Below are positions 28,765 to 37,908 of a stretch of 64,000 bases of DNA, in pieces. The notes under the pieces were generated by a model. The model ran no database searches, was not told the origin of the DNA, and was given only the letters and a program-made list of their open reading frames with translations. Within the stretch, counting starts at the first letter, position 1. Every line of letters starts with the position of its first letter. The stretch is taken from the NCBI RefSeq assembly GCF_029223195.1, contig NZ_JARHUF010000009.1, forward strand, positions 112,948-176,947. Direction: 5' to 3'. The stretch is from Vibrio sp. CAU 1672. GTDB lineage: Bacteria; Pseudomonadota; Gammaproteobacteria; Enterobacterales; Vibrionaceae. The translations under genes were made by a program, and so were the position numbers.

Positions 28765-28923
28765 ATGTACGATCCGAATAGTAATTTTTACGATATCGTC
28801 ATTGTTGCCGGCGCTGTTTTAGGGGCCGGATACTTTATTTACCGCAAGCTGTTCAAGACGGGTAATCCCTGTGGCGGCGGGTGTGATTCCTGCCCCGGTT
28901 CGGTAAAAAAAACAAGTAGATAA
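28765..28923 (+). CDS. Small FeoB-associated Cys-rich membrane protein
   Basis: A 52-residue protein starting 4 bp after the feoB stop: MYDPNSNFYDIVIVAGAV at the N terminus, one transmembrane helix (about residues 11-26), a basic stretch (RKLFKTG) and a C-terminal cluster CGGGCDSC. This architecture (one TM helix plus a short Cys/Gly cluster) fits the FeoB-associated Cys-rich membrane proteins commonly encoded after feoB. The function is not established; a role in FeoB assembly or iron handling is inferred. The gene itself is intact although its partner feoB is truncated. The ribosome-binding site GTGAGGTGAGAGC overlaps the feoB end. Confidence 0.8.
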   Translation: MYDPNSNFYDIVIVAGAVLGAGYFIYRKLFKTGNPCGGGCDSCPGSVKKTSR

Positions 28924-29052
28924 GCCGGATTTAAGTGTAAGGTTGCTCAGCAGGGGGTGATGGGATCCCTGGGGTGCCTTTAATTGCTTCACCTGTCAAC
29001 AGCGAGGCCGGTCTCCCCCCTCTGACGTGCGCCAGTTTTTCATTGCGGCTGC

Positions 29053-29078
29053 GGTCACCAAGCTGCCCCTTGGTGACC
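29053..29078. other. Perfect 10-bp inverted repeat in the gap before mrcB
   Basis: GGTCACCAAG (29053-29062) pairs with CTTGGTGACC (29069-29078) over a 6-nt loop. No T run follows in either direction. It could be a regulator site, an mRNA end structure or a terminator remnant of the feo locus. The rest of the 259-bp gap 28924-29182 shows no gene. Confidence 0.4.
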
Positions 29079-29182
29079 TGCAATTAGTACTGTCAATTCC
29101 TGATACAACCTGACAAAATGGAGTCGGTTTGGCTTAGTCATTCCACCCACCATGTAGCAATAATCAATCGATAGTTAACTCA

Positions 29183-31564
29183 ATGACATCTAAGACCCCT
29201 TCCGCGAATAAGACTAAGGCCAAAAAAACCAGCACCCGCAAAGCGGGTTCACCCAGACAGAAACCAACACGCAAGTCACCACGGCCAAAAAAAGGCGCCG
29301 TAAGGAACAAATCATGGTTTAAAACGCTCTGGTTATTATGCTGTAAGCTGGTTCTGGTCGGCGTGGCGTTGTTAGTCTTCTTAGGGATTTACCTCGACAG
29401 CGTGGTGCGAGATCGTTTTGATGGTCAGCTGTTTGAGTTGCCGACCGTGGTGTACGCGCGCATTCTCAACTTAAGCCCGGGCGACAACATAACGATTCAA
29501 GAGCTGCGTAACGAGCTGGACGTGCTGAATTACCGTAAAGTCAGCCAGCCGCGTTACCCGGGGGAATACTCTTCATCCTCGAGCAAAATTGAACTGATCC
29601 GCCGGCCGTTTGAGTTCACCGACGGCCCGGAGCCGGATCGACATGTAATGCTGCACTTCGGTGAGGCTGGCCTACGCCGGATTGAGTCACTGGCGTCAAA
29701 CGGGGATTTAGGCTACCTGCGCATTGAGCCCAAGATGTTGGGTATGCTGGAAAAAGATCAGAGCGAACAGCGTTTGTTCGTGCGGCGCGAGCAGTTTCCC
29801 GAGATCCTGGTCGATGCGCTGCTGGCGACTGAAGACCGCGATTTCTACCAGCACGACGGCGTGGCGCCATTGGCGATTGCCCGGGCGCTGGTGGCGAACA
29901 TCAAGGCGGGGCGGACTGTGCAGGGTGGCAGTACTTTGACCCAGCAGTTGGCGAAAAACTTATTCTTAACCCGTGATAAAACCTTGTGGCGCAAAGTTCG
30001 TGAGGCTTATATCGCGCTGATCTTAGATTACCGCTACAGTAAAGACCGTATTCTGGAAGCTTACCTGAACGAGGTTTATCTCGGCCAAAGTGGTGGTGAA
30101 GCGATCCACGGGTTTGGCCTGGCTTCACGCTATTACTTTGGCCAGCCTGTTCAGGAGCTGCGTATTGACCAGCTTGCGATGTTAGTCGGCATGGTAAAAG
30201 GCCCGTCATATTACCATCCGCAGCGATTCCCGGAACGTACCAAGCAGCGGCGAGATCTGGTGCTGCGTTTGTTGATGCAGCAAGGCATGCTAACGGCCAG
30301 TCAGTATGAACAAGCGGCCAGCCGCCCGCTGGATATTCAGGCCAAGCCGAAGATCGCCAGCCGTCAGCCAGCTTATTTCCAGCAGTTAAGCAGAGAGCTG
30401 AACGATAAAGTGGGTGACCGCTTTGTTGCTGAGGCGGGGTTACGAGTGTTTACTTCACTTGACCCGGTTTCACAAAACAAGCTTGAACAAGCGATTGCGA
30501 AAAAGCTGCCTGAACTGGAGAAGCGGGCCGGTAATGAACTGGAAGCGGCGGCCGTGGCGGTCGACCGCCACAGTGGTGAGGTGCGCGCGATGGTTGGCGG
30601 GAAGCGGGTTGGTTATGACGGCTTTAATCGCGCCCTGAATGCCAGCCGCCCAATCGGCTCTTTGGTTAAGCCAGCGGTTTATCTGACCGCACTTGAGCAA
30701 CCAGATAAATACAATTTAGCCACGACCTTATCCGACACACCATTAAGCCTTAAGGGCAGCAAAGGCTCAGTCTGGACGCCTCGTAATTATGATCGCAAAT
30801 ACCGTGGCGACGTACCGCTTTACCTCGCCCTGGCCAAGTCGCTTAATGTGCCGACGGTTCGTTTGGGGATGCAACTGGGGATCCCACAAGTATCGGCCAC
30901 TCTTGAGAAGCTGGGGATCGACAAAAATGAGATACGGCCATTGCCGTCGATGTTTTTGGGGGCTTTTTCGTTAACCCCGTTTGAAGTGGCGCAAATGTAT
31001 CAGACCCTGAGCAACTCTGGTAAGCGCGCCCCGCTTACGGCTCTGCGCTCGGTGGTCGACCTGCAGGGCAATGTGTTGTACCAGTCTCTGCCTCGCGCCT
31101 CTCGAGTTGTGGATGAGCAGGCAGCCTGGTTGACGACTTATGCCATGAAACAAGGGGTTGCACTGGGTACGGGCCGGTATCTGCAGAACCGCTTTGCCTG
31201 GGCTGCACTTGCGGGTAAAACCGGTACCAGCAATGATACCCGCGATAGCTGGTTTGTCGGTATTGACGGGCGTGAAGTGACCACCATCTGGCTTGGCCGG
31301 GACGACAACAAGCCCATTCACCTGACCGGAGCCAGTGGGGCGTTGCGCGTCTACGCGCAGTACCTTGAGGCACGCATACCTGAAAGGCTTGAACTGCCAT
31401 GGCCTAAAGAGGTCACGACCATCGGCTTTGATGTGACCGCCAAAGGGGCATTGCAAATCAACTGCCGCAGTGAGCACAAGTTACCGGTATGGGATCAAAC
31501 CGGGCAGGTTAAGCAACAGTGTCAAAAGCAGTCCAACTGGTTAAATCGACTATTTGACTGGTAA
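29183..31564 (+). CDS. mrcB: Bifunctional penicillin-binding protein 1B
   Basis: Inner-membrane peptidoglycan synthase with glycosyltransferase and DD-transpeptidase activities. The 793-residue protein has a long Lys/Arg/Ser/Thr-rich cytoplasmic tail (1-45) and a transmembrane helix (about 47-72). A UB2H-like region that binds the lipoprotein activator LpoB/CsiV-type follows. The GT51 domain has catalytic Glu217 in ATEDRDFYQHDG and the TQQLAKNLFL motif. The transpeptidase domain carries SLVK (Ser493), SLN (553-555) and KTGT (679-682). It is complete and monocistronic, 90 bp before the patatin gene, with no obvious terminator in between. Confidence 0.96.
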   Translation: MTSKTPSANKTKAKKTSTRKAGSPRQKPTRKSPRPKKGAVRNKSWFKTLWLLCCKLVLVGVALLVFLGIYLDSVVRDRFDGQLFELPTVVYARILNLSPGDNITIQELRNELDVLNYRKVSQPRYPGEYSSSSSKIELIRRPFEFTDGPEPDRHVMLHFGEAGLRRIESLASNGDLGYLRIEPKMLGMLEKDQSEQRLFVRREQFPEILVDALLATEDRDFYQHDGVAPLAIARALVANIKAGRTVQGGSTLTQQLAKNLFLTRDKTLWRKVREAYIALILDYRYSKDRILEAYLNEVYLGQSGGEAIHGFGLASRYYFGQPVQELRIDQLAMLVGMVKGPSYYHPQRFPERTKQRRDLVLRLLMQQGMLTASQYEQAASRPLDIQAKPKIASRQPAYFQQLSRELNDKVGDRFVAEAGLRVFTSLDPVSQNKLEQAIAKKLPELEKRAGNELEAAAVAVDRHSGEVRAMVGGKRVGYDGFNRALNASRPIGSLVKPAVYLTALEQPDKYNLATTLSDTPLSLKGSKGSVWTPRNYDRKYRGDVPLYLALAKSLNVPTVRLGMQLGIPQVSATLEKLGIDKNEIRPLPSMFLGAFSLTPFEVAQMYQTLSNSGKRAPLTALRSVVDLQGNVLYQSLPRASRVVDEQAAWLTTYAMKQGVALGTGRYLQNRFAWAALAGKTGTSNDTRDSWFVGIDGREVTTIWLGRDDNKPIHLTGASGALRVYAQYLEARIPERLELPWPKEVTTIGFDVTAKGALQINCRSEHKLPVWDQTGQVKQQCQKQSNWLNRLFDW

Positions 31565-31653
31565 GGATTGGAAAATTTTGTATTGCTGACTTGTTAAGTG
31601 AGGGGTTTCTTAGTAAAAAGAATCCATTAACAGAATAAGGGGCCACGACCGGG

Positions 31654-33966
31654 ATGCGAACAATCATCACAATCAACCCCGCTAAGGGAGTTGTCCGCTA
31701 TGCCCTGGCCTGGCTGGTCAGCGCTATGCTGGCGTCTGCCTGCCTGGCGGCGACGCAACCACGAGACAAAGTTGCTGTAGTACTGGCTGGTGGTGGTGCC
31801 AAGGGCGCGGCACATATCGGGGTATTGAAAGCGCTGGAAGAGATGCAGGTTCCGATCGATATCATTACCGGGACCAGTATGGGCGCATACGTCGGAGGCT
31901 TATATGCCACAGGGATGAGCGCCGATGAAATTGAGAGCTTCATTTACAGCATCGACTGGAACAGCGGCTATCGTGATCGGGTCGATCGCAGCCAACGCCG
32001 GGTCCGGGATAAAGAGTTTGAAGACCGTTATCAAATCACCACCGATTTAGGACTGCGCTGGGGGCAGATTCGCGCGCCGACCGGTGTGGTGCAGGGGCAG
32101 AATATGTTGCGTATTTTGCGGGAAACCACGGGCAACCTTGGCCGGTTTGACAGTTTTGATCAGTTGGCGATCCCTTACCGCTCAGTGGCGACCGACATTC
32201 TGGAGCTGGAAGAGGTCGTGATTGATAACGGTTATCTGGTGGACGCGATGATGGCGAGTATGTCGGTTCCCGGAGCGCTGCCGCCATATCACCTCAATGG
32301 CCACATGCTGGTGGACGGTGGGGTGGTCAACAATATGCCGGTGGATCTGGCCCGCTCTCTGGGTGCGAATATTGTTATTGCGGTGGACATCAGCACCGAC
32401 TATAAAACGGCCGAAGAGTTTACCGGCCTGCTGACAGTCGCTGATCAGCTGTCTAATTATCTGGTGCGTCGCAGCACCCAGGAGCAGGCGCAGGTGATGG
32501 GCGACAGAGATGTCTATTTACGCCCTAACGTCGGCAAAATGGAAACGGTTGAATTTGGCAAAATGCCGGAGGCCTATCTTGCCGGTTACGAGATTGCCAA
32601 AAGTATGCAGCCACGCCTGGAGGGGTTGGCGCTGTCCGACGCTGACTACCAGGAGTACATCGAGCACAAACAACAGGCACGCAAGCAACTGCGCTATGGT
32701 GATGAGCGTGTGGTCGACCAAGTGGTGATCAATAATGACACCCACTATAGTGATGTCTTGCTGATGAACCGCCTTGCCCTGGAAGCTGGAAGCGCGCTGA
32801 GCACAGAAGAGATAGAGCAAGCGGTAGAAAACCTGTACGCCTTAGACCGGTTTGAACTGATCACCTACCAGTATGAGCAAGTTGATGGGCTGAACCAGTT
32901 GGTGGTCAATGTCCATGAGAAGTCCTGGGGGCCGAATTACCTTAATTTCCGCTTTTTCCTTGAGGATGACTTTAATACTGACAGCCAGTACGGGGTGGGG
33001 GTGTCGACCAATTTTACCAATCTCAACCAGCATGGTGCCGAGCTTGCGTTTAACGTCGAAATGGGGACCGATAAGTTGATCGAAACCGAGCTCTATTCGC
33101 CGGTGCTGTCCAGTCAGAAGGTGTTTACTGCTGCCCGGTTGGCTATCAGTGATGAACGCCGCAACGCCCCGCTAACCGATTTTGATAAGCCGGATATTGG
33201 TTCGGTGAATGACTACCTGCCGGTCTCCTACGGTGAGTTTGTCACCGAACTGGCGCTGGGTTACCAGCCTACCTTATGGCAGGAACTGCGCCTCGGCGGA
33301 CGTTATTCCGAAGGCCAAGTAGAGTATACGACCTTGGCATCTGCCGGTACGGCCGAGTTTGATCGCTTAGGGCTGTTCGCCAGTTACCGGCTTGATACCC
33401 TGGATAATTTTGCCTTCCCTACCCGGGGTCTGTTGGTCGGGCTGGATTACCTGGTGTCTCACGACAGAAGCCCGGATGGGCTCACATACACGGATGTCGA
33501 AGATGTCCAGGAAGATACGGTGTATGAAATTGCCGCGCATATAAAAGGTGCAGCCAGTTATCAGCGTCATACTTTAGTCGGACAAGTGGAATACAGTTTC
33601 GTGGAAAGCAAAAACTCCTCGTTGCCACTCGATCCGAGGGAGCTGGGCGGATTCCTCAATTTATCCGGTATCCCAAGAAACAGCCTGATTGGCCAGAACC
33701 TGTTTTTTACCAGTTTGGTCTATCGCTACAAATGGTTTGATAACGATTTCGGCCTGTTTAACGCCCCGGTTTATCTGGGCGCATCATTAGAACATGGCGG
33801 GGTGTGGTCAGATAATGATCTGAAACTGAACAAAGCGCCGTTATATAATGCCGCTTCAGTCTTTGCCGGTATCGACTCGCCTGTAGGGCCGATTATGCTG
33901 GCCTATGGACTTACCGAGAAAAACCTGGACGCGGTGTACCTGATCGTGGGAACTTCGTTCAATTAA
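31654..33966 (+). CDS. Patatin-like phospholipase with POTRA and outer-membrane beta-barrel (type Vd secretion-like)
   Basis: A 770-residue protein in the PlpD/FplA-type order. A signal peptide comes first (cleavage near SACLA, residues 29-33). The patatin domain (about 38-250) has the oxyanion glycine loop GGGAKGA (46-52), nucleophile Ser75 in GTSMG and partner Asp221 in DGG. A POTRA-like domain lies around residues 345-430. A C-terminal barrel of about 16 amphipathic strands extends to the final strand AVYLIVGTSFN. The final residue is Asn rather than the usual aromatic residue; Phe is the residue before it. The predicted role is a lipase displayed on or released from the outer membrane; the substrate is unknown. 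In E. coli RssA lacks the barrel, so the rssA name would be wrong. Confidence 0.88.
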   Translation: MRTIITINPAKGVVRYALAWLVSAMLASACLAATQPRDKVAVVLAGGGAKGAAHIGVLKALEEMQVPIDIITGTSMGAYVGGLYATGMSADEIESFIYSIDWNSGYRDRVDRSQRRVRDKEFEDRYQITTDLGLRWGQIRAPTGVVQGQNMLRILRETTGNLGRFDSFDQLAIPYRSVATDILELEEVVIDNGYLVDAMMASMSVPGALPPYHLNGHMLVDGGVVNNMPVDLARSLGANIVIAVDISTDYKTAEEFTGLLTVADQLSNYLVRRSTQEQAQVMGDRDVYLRPNVGKMETVEFGKMPEAYLAGYEIAKSMQPRLEGLALSDADYQEYIEHKQQARKQLRYGDERVVDQVVINNDTHYSDVLLMNRLALEAGSALSTEEIEQAVENLYALDRFELITYQYEQVDGLNQLVVNVHEKSWGPNYLNFRFFLEDDFNTDSQYGVGVSTNFTNLNQHGAELAFNVEMGTDKLIETELYSPVLSSQKVFTAARLAISDERRNAPLTDFDKPDIGSVNDYLPVSYGEFVTELALGYQPTLWQELRLGGRYSEGQVEYTTLASAGTAEFDRLGLFASYRLDTLDNFAFPTRGLLVGLDYLVSHDRSPDGLTYTDVEDVQEDTVYEIAAHIKGAASYQRHTLVGQVEYSFVESKNSSLPLDPRELGGFLNLSGIPRNSLIGQNLFFTSLVYRYKWFDNDFGLFNAPVYLGASLEHGGVWSDNDLKLNKAPLYNAASVFAGIDSPVGPIMLAYGLTEKNLDAVYLIVGTSFN

Positions 33967-34056
33967 CCGGGTGAAATGCAGTGAAATCTGCGCATATTTA
34001 ACCAGAAATCACAGGACTTTAGTCGTAAGTTGCTATGTTGGTCAAAATGATGAGAT

Positions 34057-34072
34057 TTTAATTTAAGGTTAA
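34057..34072 (+). promoter_or_regulatory. ArcA-like direct repeat upstream of acnB
   Basis: TTTAA (34057) and GTTAA (34068) are spaced 11 bp, the repeat spacing of ArcA-P sites (GTTAATTAAATGTTA-like). acnB is a TCA-cycle gene, a class repressed by ArcA in E. coli. The AT-rich background makes a chance match possible. The rest of the 268-bp gap 33967-34234 contains the acnB promoter and leader but no gene. Confidence 0.3.
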
Positions 34073-34217
34073 ATTTGCTATTCTTTCGCCCACAGTTTGG
34101 CCTCTACGGCGCTGTTTCTCAATCTGAATTGAATGAAAACAAGGGCAATGGAGAGCCAATTTCCAAGGATGTTTACTCCTTTACTTTGAAAAACAGTAAT
34201 AAAAAGGAGGAACCGCA

Positions 34218-34337
34218 ATGAGAGGAAAAAAGTCGTGCTTGAAGCCTACCGTAAACACGTCGCAGAGCGTGCTGCTGAAGGAGTTGTTCCTAAACCGCTG
34301 GACGCAGAACAAGTTGCCGGACTTGTTGAACTTCTGA
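34218..34337 (+). CDS. Possible 39-codon leader ORF overlapping the acnB start out of frame
   Basis: An ATG at 34218 follows the near-ideal ribosome-binding site AAGGAGG (34204-34210) with a 7-base spacer. Its frame ([13 protein letters not shown]...) runs 39 codons to a TGA at 34335-34337, overlapping the first 100 bases of acnB in another frame. The acnB GTG start lies inside it at 34235. It may be a real leader peptide that couples or limits acnB translation, or a by-product of a one-base change in the 6-A tract after AGAGG: seven A would put this ATG in frame with acnB. Confidence 0.3.
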   Translation: MRGKKSCLKPTVNTSQSVLLKELFLNRWTQNKLPDLLNF

Positions 34338-36823
34338 AAAATCCCCCACAAGGTGAAGATGCCTTCATTCTTGACCTGCTAGAGAATCGTATTCCACCCG
34401 GTGTGGACGAAGCTGCTTATGTAAAAGCAGGTTTCCTGACGGCTGTTGCAAAAGGTGAAGTGGAATCACCACTGGTGAGCCGTGAAAAGGCCGCCGAGCT
34501 ACTGGGTACCATGCAGGGCGGTTACAACATCGCTCCGTTAGTTGAGTTCCTTGATGATGACCTACTGGCGCCAATCGCAGTGACAGCGTTATCGCATACC
34601 CTGTTGATGTTTGATGCTTTCTATGATGTTGAAGAAAAAGCCAAAGCAGGCAATACATTCGCACAGCAAGTTCTACAATCTTGGGCGGATGCTGAATGGT
34701 TCACAGCGAAAGAGAAAGTAGCGGAAAAGATTACCGTTAAAGTATTTAAAGTGACCGGTGAAACCAACACCGACGACCTGTCGCCAGCTCCAGACGCCTG
34801 GTCTCGTCCAGATATCCCAGTGCACGCGAAAGCGATGCTGAAGATGGAGCGAGAAGGTATCAACCCAGATGAGCCGGGCAGCGTTGGTCCTATCAAGCAA
34901 ATTGAAGAGCTGCAAAAAGACGGCATCCCACTCGCCTACGTGGGCGATGTTGTTGGTACCGGTTCTTCACGTAAATCGGCCACCAACTCAGTGCTTTGGT
35001 TTATGGGGGAAGACATCCCATTCGTACCAAACAAACGCACAGGCGGTATCTGCCTGGGTGGTAAGATTGCGCCAATCTTTTACAACACTATGGAAGACTC
35101 CGGTGCACTACCGATTGAGCTGGACGTACAAAGCATGAACATGGGTGATGTGATTGATATCTACCCATACGAAGGCGTTGTGCGCAAAAACGGCGAAGAG
35201 ATTTCCAGCTTTGAACTAAGCAAAGTATTGCTGGATGAAGTGCGTGCGGGTGGCCGTATTCCACTGATCATCGGCCGTGGCCTGACTAGCCGTGCTCGCA
35301 CTTCTCTTGGCCTGGAAGAAACCGATCTGTTTGCTAAGCCGGTTGATCCTTCTGCTTCTGATAAAGGTTACACCCTTGCACAGAAAATGGTAGGTAAAGC
35401 GTGTGGCGTAGAAGGTGTACGTGCAGGTCAATACTGTGAGCCTAAGATGACCACCGTCGGTTCTCAGGATACCACCGGTCCGATGACGCGTGACGAGCTA
35501 AAAGATCTTGCCTGTCTTGGTTTCTCGGCTGATCTGGTCATGCAGTCATTCTGTCACACGTCTGCGTATCCAAAACCCGTCGACGTGAACACCCACCACA
35601 CACTGCCTGATTTCATTATGAACCGTGGCGGTGTCTCTCTGCGTCCGGGTGATGGTGTTATCCACTCATGGCTGAACCGTATGCTTCTGCCTGATACCGT
35701 CGGTACTGGTGGTGACTCGCATACGCGTTTCCCTCTGGGGATCTCATTCCCGGCCGGTTCTGGCTTGGTTGCTTTTGCCGCAGCTACCGGTGTGATGCCA
35801 CTGGATATGCCAGAGTCAATCCTGGTGCGTTTTAAAGGTGAAATGCAGCCGGGTATCACGCTACGTGACCTGGTACACGCGATCCCTTACTACGCAATCC
35901 AACAAGGTCTGTTGACGGTTGAGAAAGCCGGTAAAATCAACGAATTCTCAGGCCGCGTGCTGGAGATCGAAGGTGTTGAGCACCTGACCGTTGAGCAGGC
36001 ATTCGAACTGTCTGATGCATCGGCAGAGCGCTCAGCAGCAGGTTGTACGGTTAAGCTATCGCAAGCGTCTATCGAAGAGTATCTCAACTCGAACATTACC
36101 ATGCTTAAGTGGATGATCGCCGAAGGGTACGGTGACCGTCGTACTATCGAGCGTCGAATCACTGCGATGGAAGAGTGGCTGGCTAACCCTGAGTTGATGG
36201 AAGCGGATGCTGATGCGGAATACGCGCACATCATCGAAATTGATCTGGCTGACATTAATGAGCCGATTCTGTGTGCACCAAATGATCCGGATGATGCGCG
36301 CCTGTTGTCGGAAGTTCAGGGTACGCAGATTGATGAAGTGTTCATCGGCTCTTGTATGACCAATATTGGCCACTTCCGTGCGGCGGGTAAACTGCTGGAG
36401 AAGTTTAGTGGTCAGCTTGATACCCGCCTGTGGGTGGCGCCGCCAACCAAGATGGATCGTGACCAACTGACGGAAGAAGGCTACTACGGCATTTACGGCC
36501 GTGCCGGGGTGCGTATCGAAACGCCGGGGTGTTCGTTGTGTATGGGTAACCAGGCACGTGTTGCAGACAAAGCGACCGTGATGTCTACCTCAACCCGTAA
36601 CTTCCCGAACCGTCTGGGTACAGGGGCAAATGTTTACCTGTCATCTGCGGAGCTGGCGGCGGTAGGGGCGATACTTGGTAAGATCCCAACCAAAGATGAA
36701 TACCTGGCCTACATGGATCAGATTGATGCGACGGCAGCAGATACCTACCGTTACCTTAACTTCCACCGTATGGAACAGTACACCAAGAAGGCGGATCAAG
36801 TGATCTTCCAAGAACCGGCATAA
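34235..36823 (+). CDS. acnB: Aconitate hydratase B (bifunctional aconitase / 2-methylisocitrate dehydratase)
   Basis: [4Fe-4S] enzyme isomerising citrate and isocitrate in the TCA cycle; the apo-form binds mRNAs in E. coli. The start is GTG (first residues [16 protein letters not shown], exactly the family N terminus) with AGAGGA eight bases upstream. At 862 residues it is the usual size. The N-terminal HEAT-like domain, the swivel domain 4 ([20 protein letters not shown]) and the catalytic domains are present. Cluster ligands are in [10 protein letters not shown] and in [10 protein letters not shown]. The best ribosome-binding site in the leader belongs to an overlapping frame (see 34218). 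A strong terminator follows at 36839. Confidence 0.96.
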   Translation: MLEAYRKHVAERAAEGVVPKPLDAEQVAGLVELLKNPPQGEDAFILDLLENRIPPGVDEAAYVKAGFLTAVAKGEVESPLVSREKAAELLGTMQGGYNIAPLVEFLDDDLLAPIAVTALSHTLLMFDAFYDVEEKAKAGNTFAQQVLQSWADAEWFTAKEKVAEKITVKVFKVTGETNTDDLSPAPDAWSRPDIPVHAKAMLKMEREGINPDEPGSVGPIKQIEELQKDGIPLAYVGDVVGTGSSRKSATNSVLWFMGEDIPFVPNKRTGGICLGGKIAPIFYNTMEDSGALPIELDVQSMNMGDVIDIYPYEGVVRKNGEEISSFELSKVLLDEVRAGGRIPLIIGRGLTSRARTSLGLEETDLFAKPVDPSASDKGYTLAQKMVGKACGVEGVRAGQYCEPKMTTVGSQDTTGPMTRDELKDLACLGFSADLVMQSFCHTSAYPKPVDVNTHHTLPDFIMNRGGVSLRPGDGVIHSWLNRMLLPDTVGTGGDSHTRFPLGISFPAGSGLVAFAAATGVMPLDMPESILVRFKGEMQPGITLRDLVHAIPYYAIQQGLLTVEKAGKINEFSGRVLEIEGVEHLTVEQAFELSDASAERSAAGCTVKLSQASIEEYLNSNITMLKWMIAEGYGDRRTIERRITAMEEWLANPELMEADADAEYAHIIEIDLADINEPILCAPNDPDDARLLSEVQGTQIDEVFIGSCMTNIGHFRAAGKLLEKFSGQLDTRLWVAPPTKMDRDQLTEEGYYGIYGRAGVRIETPGCSLCMGNQARVADKATVMSTSTRNFPNRLGTGANVYLSSAELAAVGAILGKIPTKDEYLAYMDQIDATAADTYRYLNFHRMEQYTKKADQVIFQEPA

Positions 36824-36838
36824 GCGTCAGCCAGTTTC

Positions 36839-36868
36839 AAAAGCACCTCAACAGAGGTGCTTTTTTTA
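36839..36868 (+). terminator. Rho-independent terminator of acnB
   Basis: AAAGCACCTC and GAGGTGCTTT stem with an AACA loop, followed by a T run, about 16 bp after the stop. Confidence 0.9.
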
Positions 36869-36986
36869 TTCCTGAAGCAGAATGAAATGTCGGATTCCGT
36901 TCGCCACAAAGACGCATGAAGCCAGTTGGGAATGTTGGTTTAATTGGTTATACTCCGCACCAATTTGATACGTAAAGGCAATCTCG

Positions 36987-37355
36987 ATGGAATTTGAATT
37001 CATCCGTAATACCTTGATGGGCGAGTACTATGTCAAATGCAGTATGGGGCATGAGATTGTAGGCCGTTGGCTGCAAGAAGAAATTGGGAAAGATCCGGCA
37101 AAAATTGCTCAGGTGGAAGCGTTGATTGAGCAGTCTTTTTCTTTGCCCGCTGAAGAGCATAGCCTGACCGGCATGGAAATCACGTTGACGCTTCAGGGGG
37201 ATGAAGTCCTGGTACAAGAGAATACTCTGGGGTATGAGTATGATGTTGAGATGGAAAGCGAGTTTGATTTCTATGATGCAGAGAGTACCGCCAGCTGTGG
37301 TATTGAGGATTTCGCGGGCCTAATTGAGCAGTGGAAAGACTTTTTGAATATTTAA
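36987..37355 (+). CDS. yacL: YacL family protein (UPF0231)
   Basis: A small acidic cytosolic protein of 122 residues, beginning MEFEFIRNTLMGEYYVKCSM and ending in a helical stretch (LIEQWKDFLNI). The position next to acnB is the same as in E. coli (acnB-yacL). The function is not known, and no catalytic motif, signal peptide or membrane segment is visible. The stretch EYDVEMESEFDFYDAE is strongly acidic. It is followed by a hairpin/T-run terminator that also reads as an NtrC site. Confidence 0.9.
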   Translation: MEFEFIRNTLMGEYYVKCSMGHEIVGRWLQEEIGKDPAKIAQVEALIEQSFSLPAEEHSLTGMEITLTLQGDEVLVQENTLGYEYDVEMESEFDFYDAESTASCGIEDFAGLIEQWKDFLNI

Positions 37356-37405
37356 TGCACAGTTTTGGGTAACCGTGAAGCGGTTGCTTTATCGTTGGGA
37401 AGAGG

Positions 37406-37433
37406 GCGCACCATGATGGTGCGATTTTTTTTT
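37406..37433 (+). promoter_or_regulatory. yacL terminator hairpin that also matches an NtrC enhancer for glnK
   Basis: GCGCACCATGATGGTGCG followed by A and a run of nine T. The palindrome fits an intrinsic terminator after yacL, 50 bp past its stop. Its core GCACC-N5-GGTGC also matches the NtrC consensus TGCACC-N5-GGTGCA in 15 of 17 positions. It is centred about 97 bp upstream of the start site expected from the sigma-54 promoter at 37486, a normal enhancer distance. Confidence 0.7.
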
Positions 37434-37485
37434 GGATTGCAGTATTAATTTGATTAATTGCTTTAAAAAACAATAAGATAAAAAC

Positions 37486-37883
<398 letters not shown>

Positions 37884-37908
37884 GAATTCAAGGGATTGGA
37901 GAATCATT

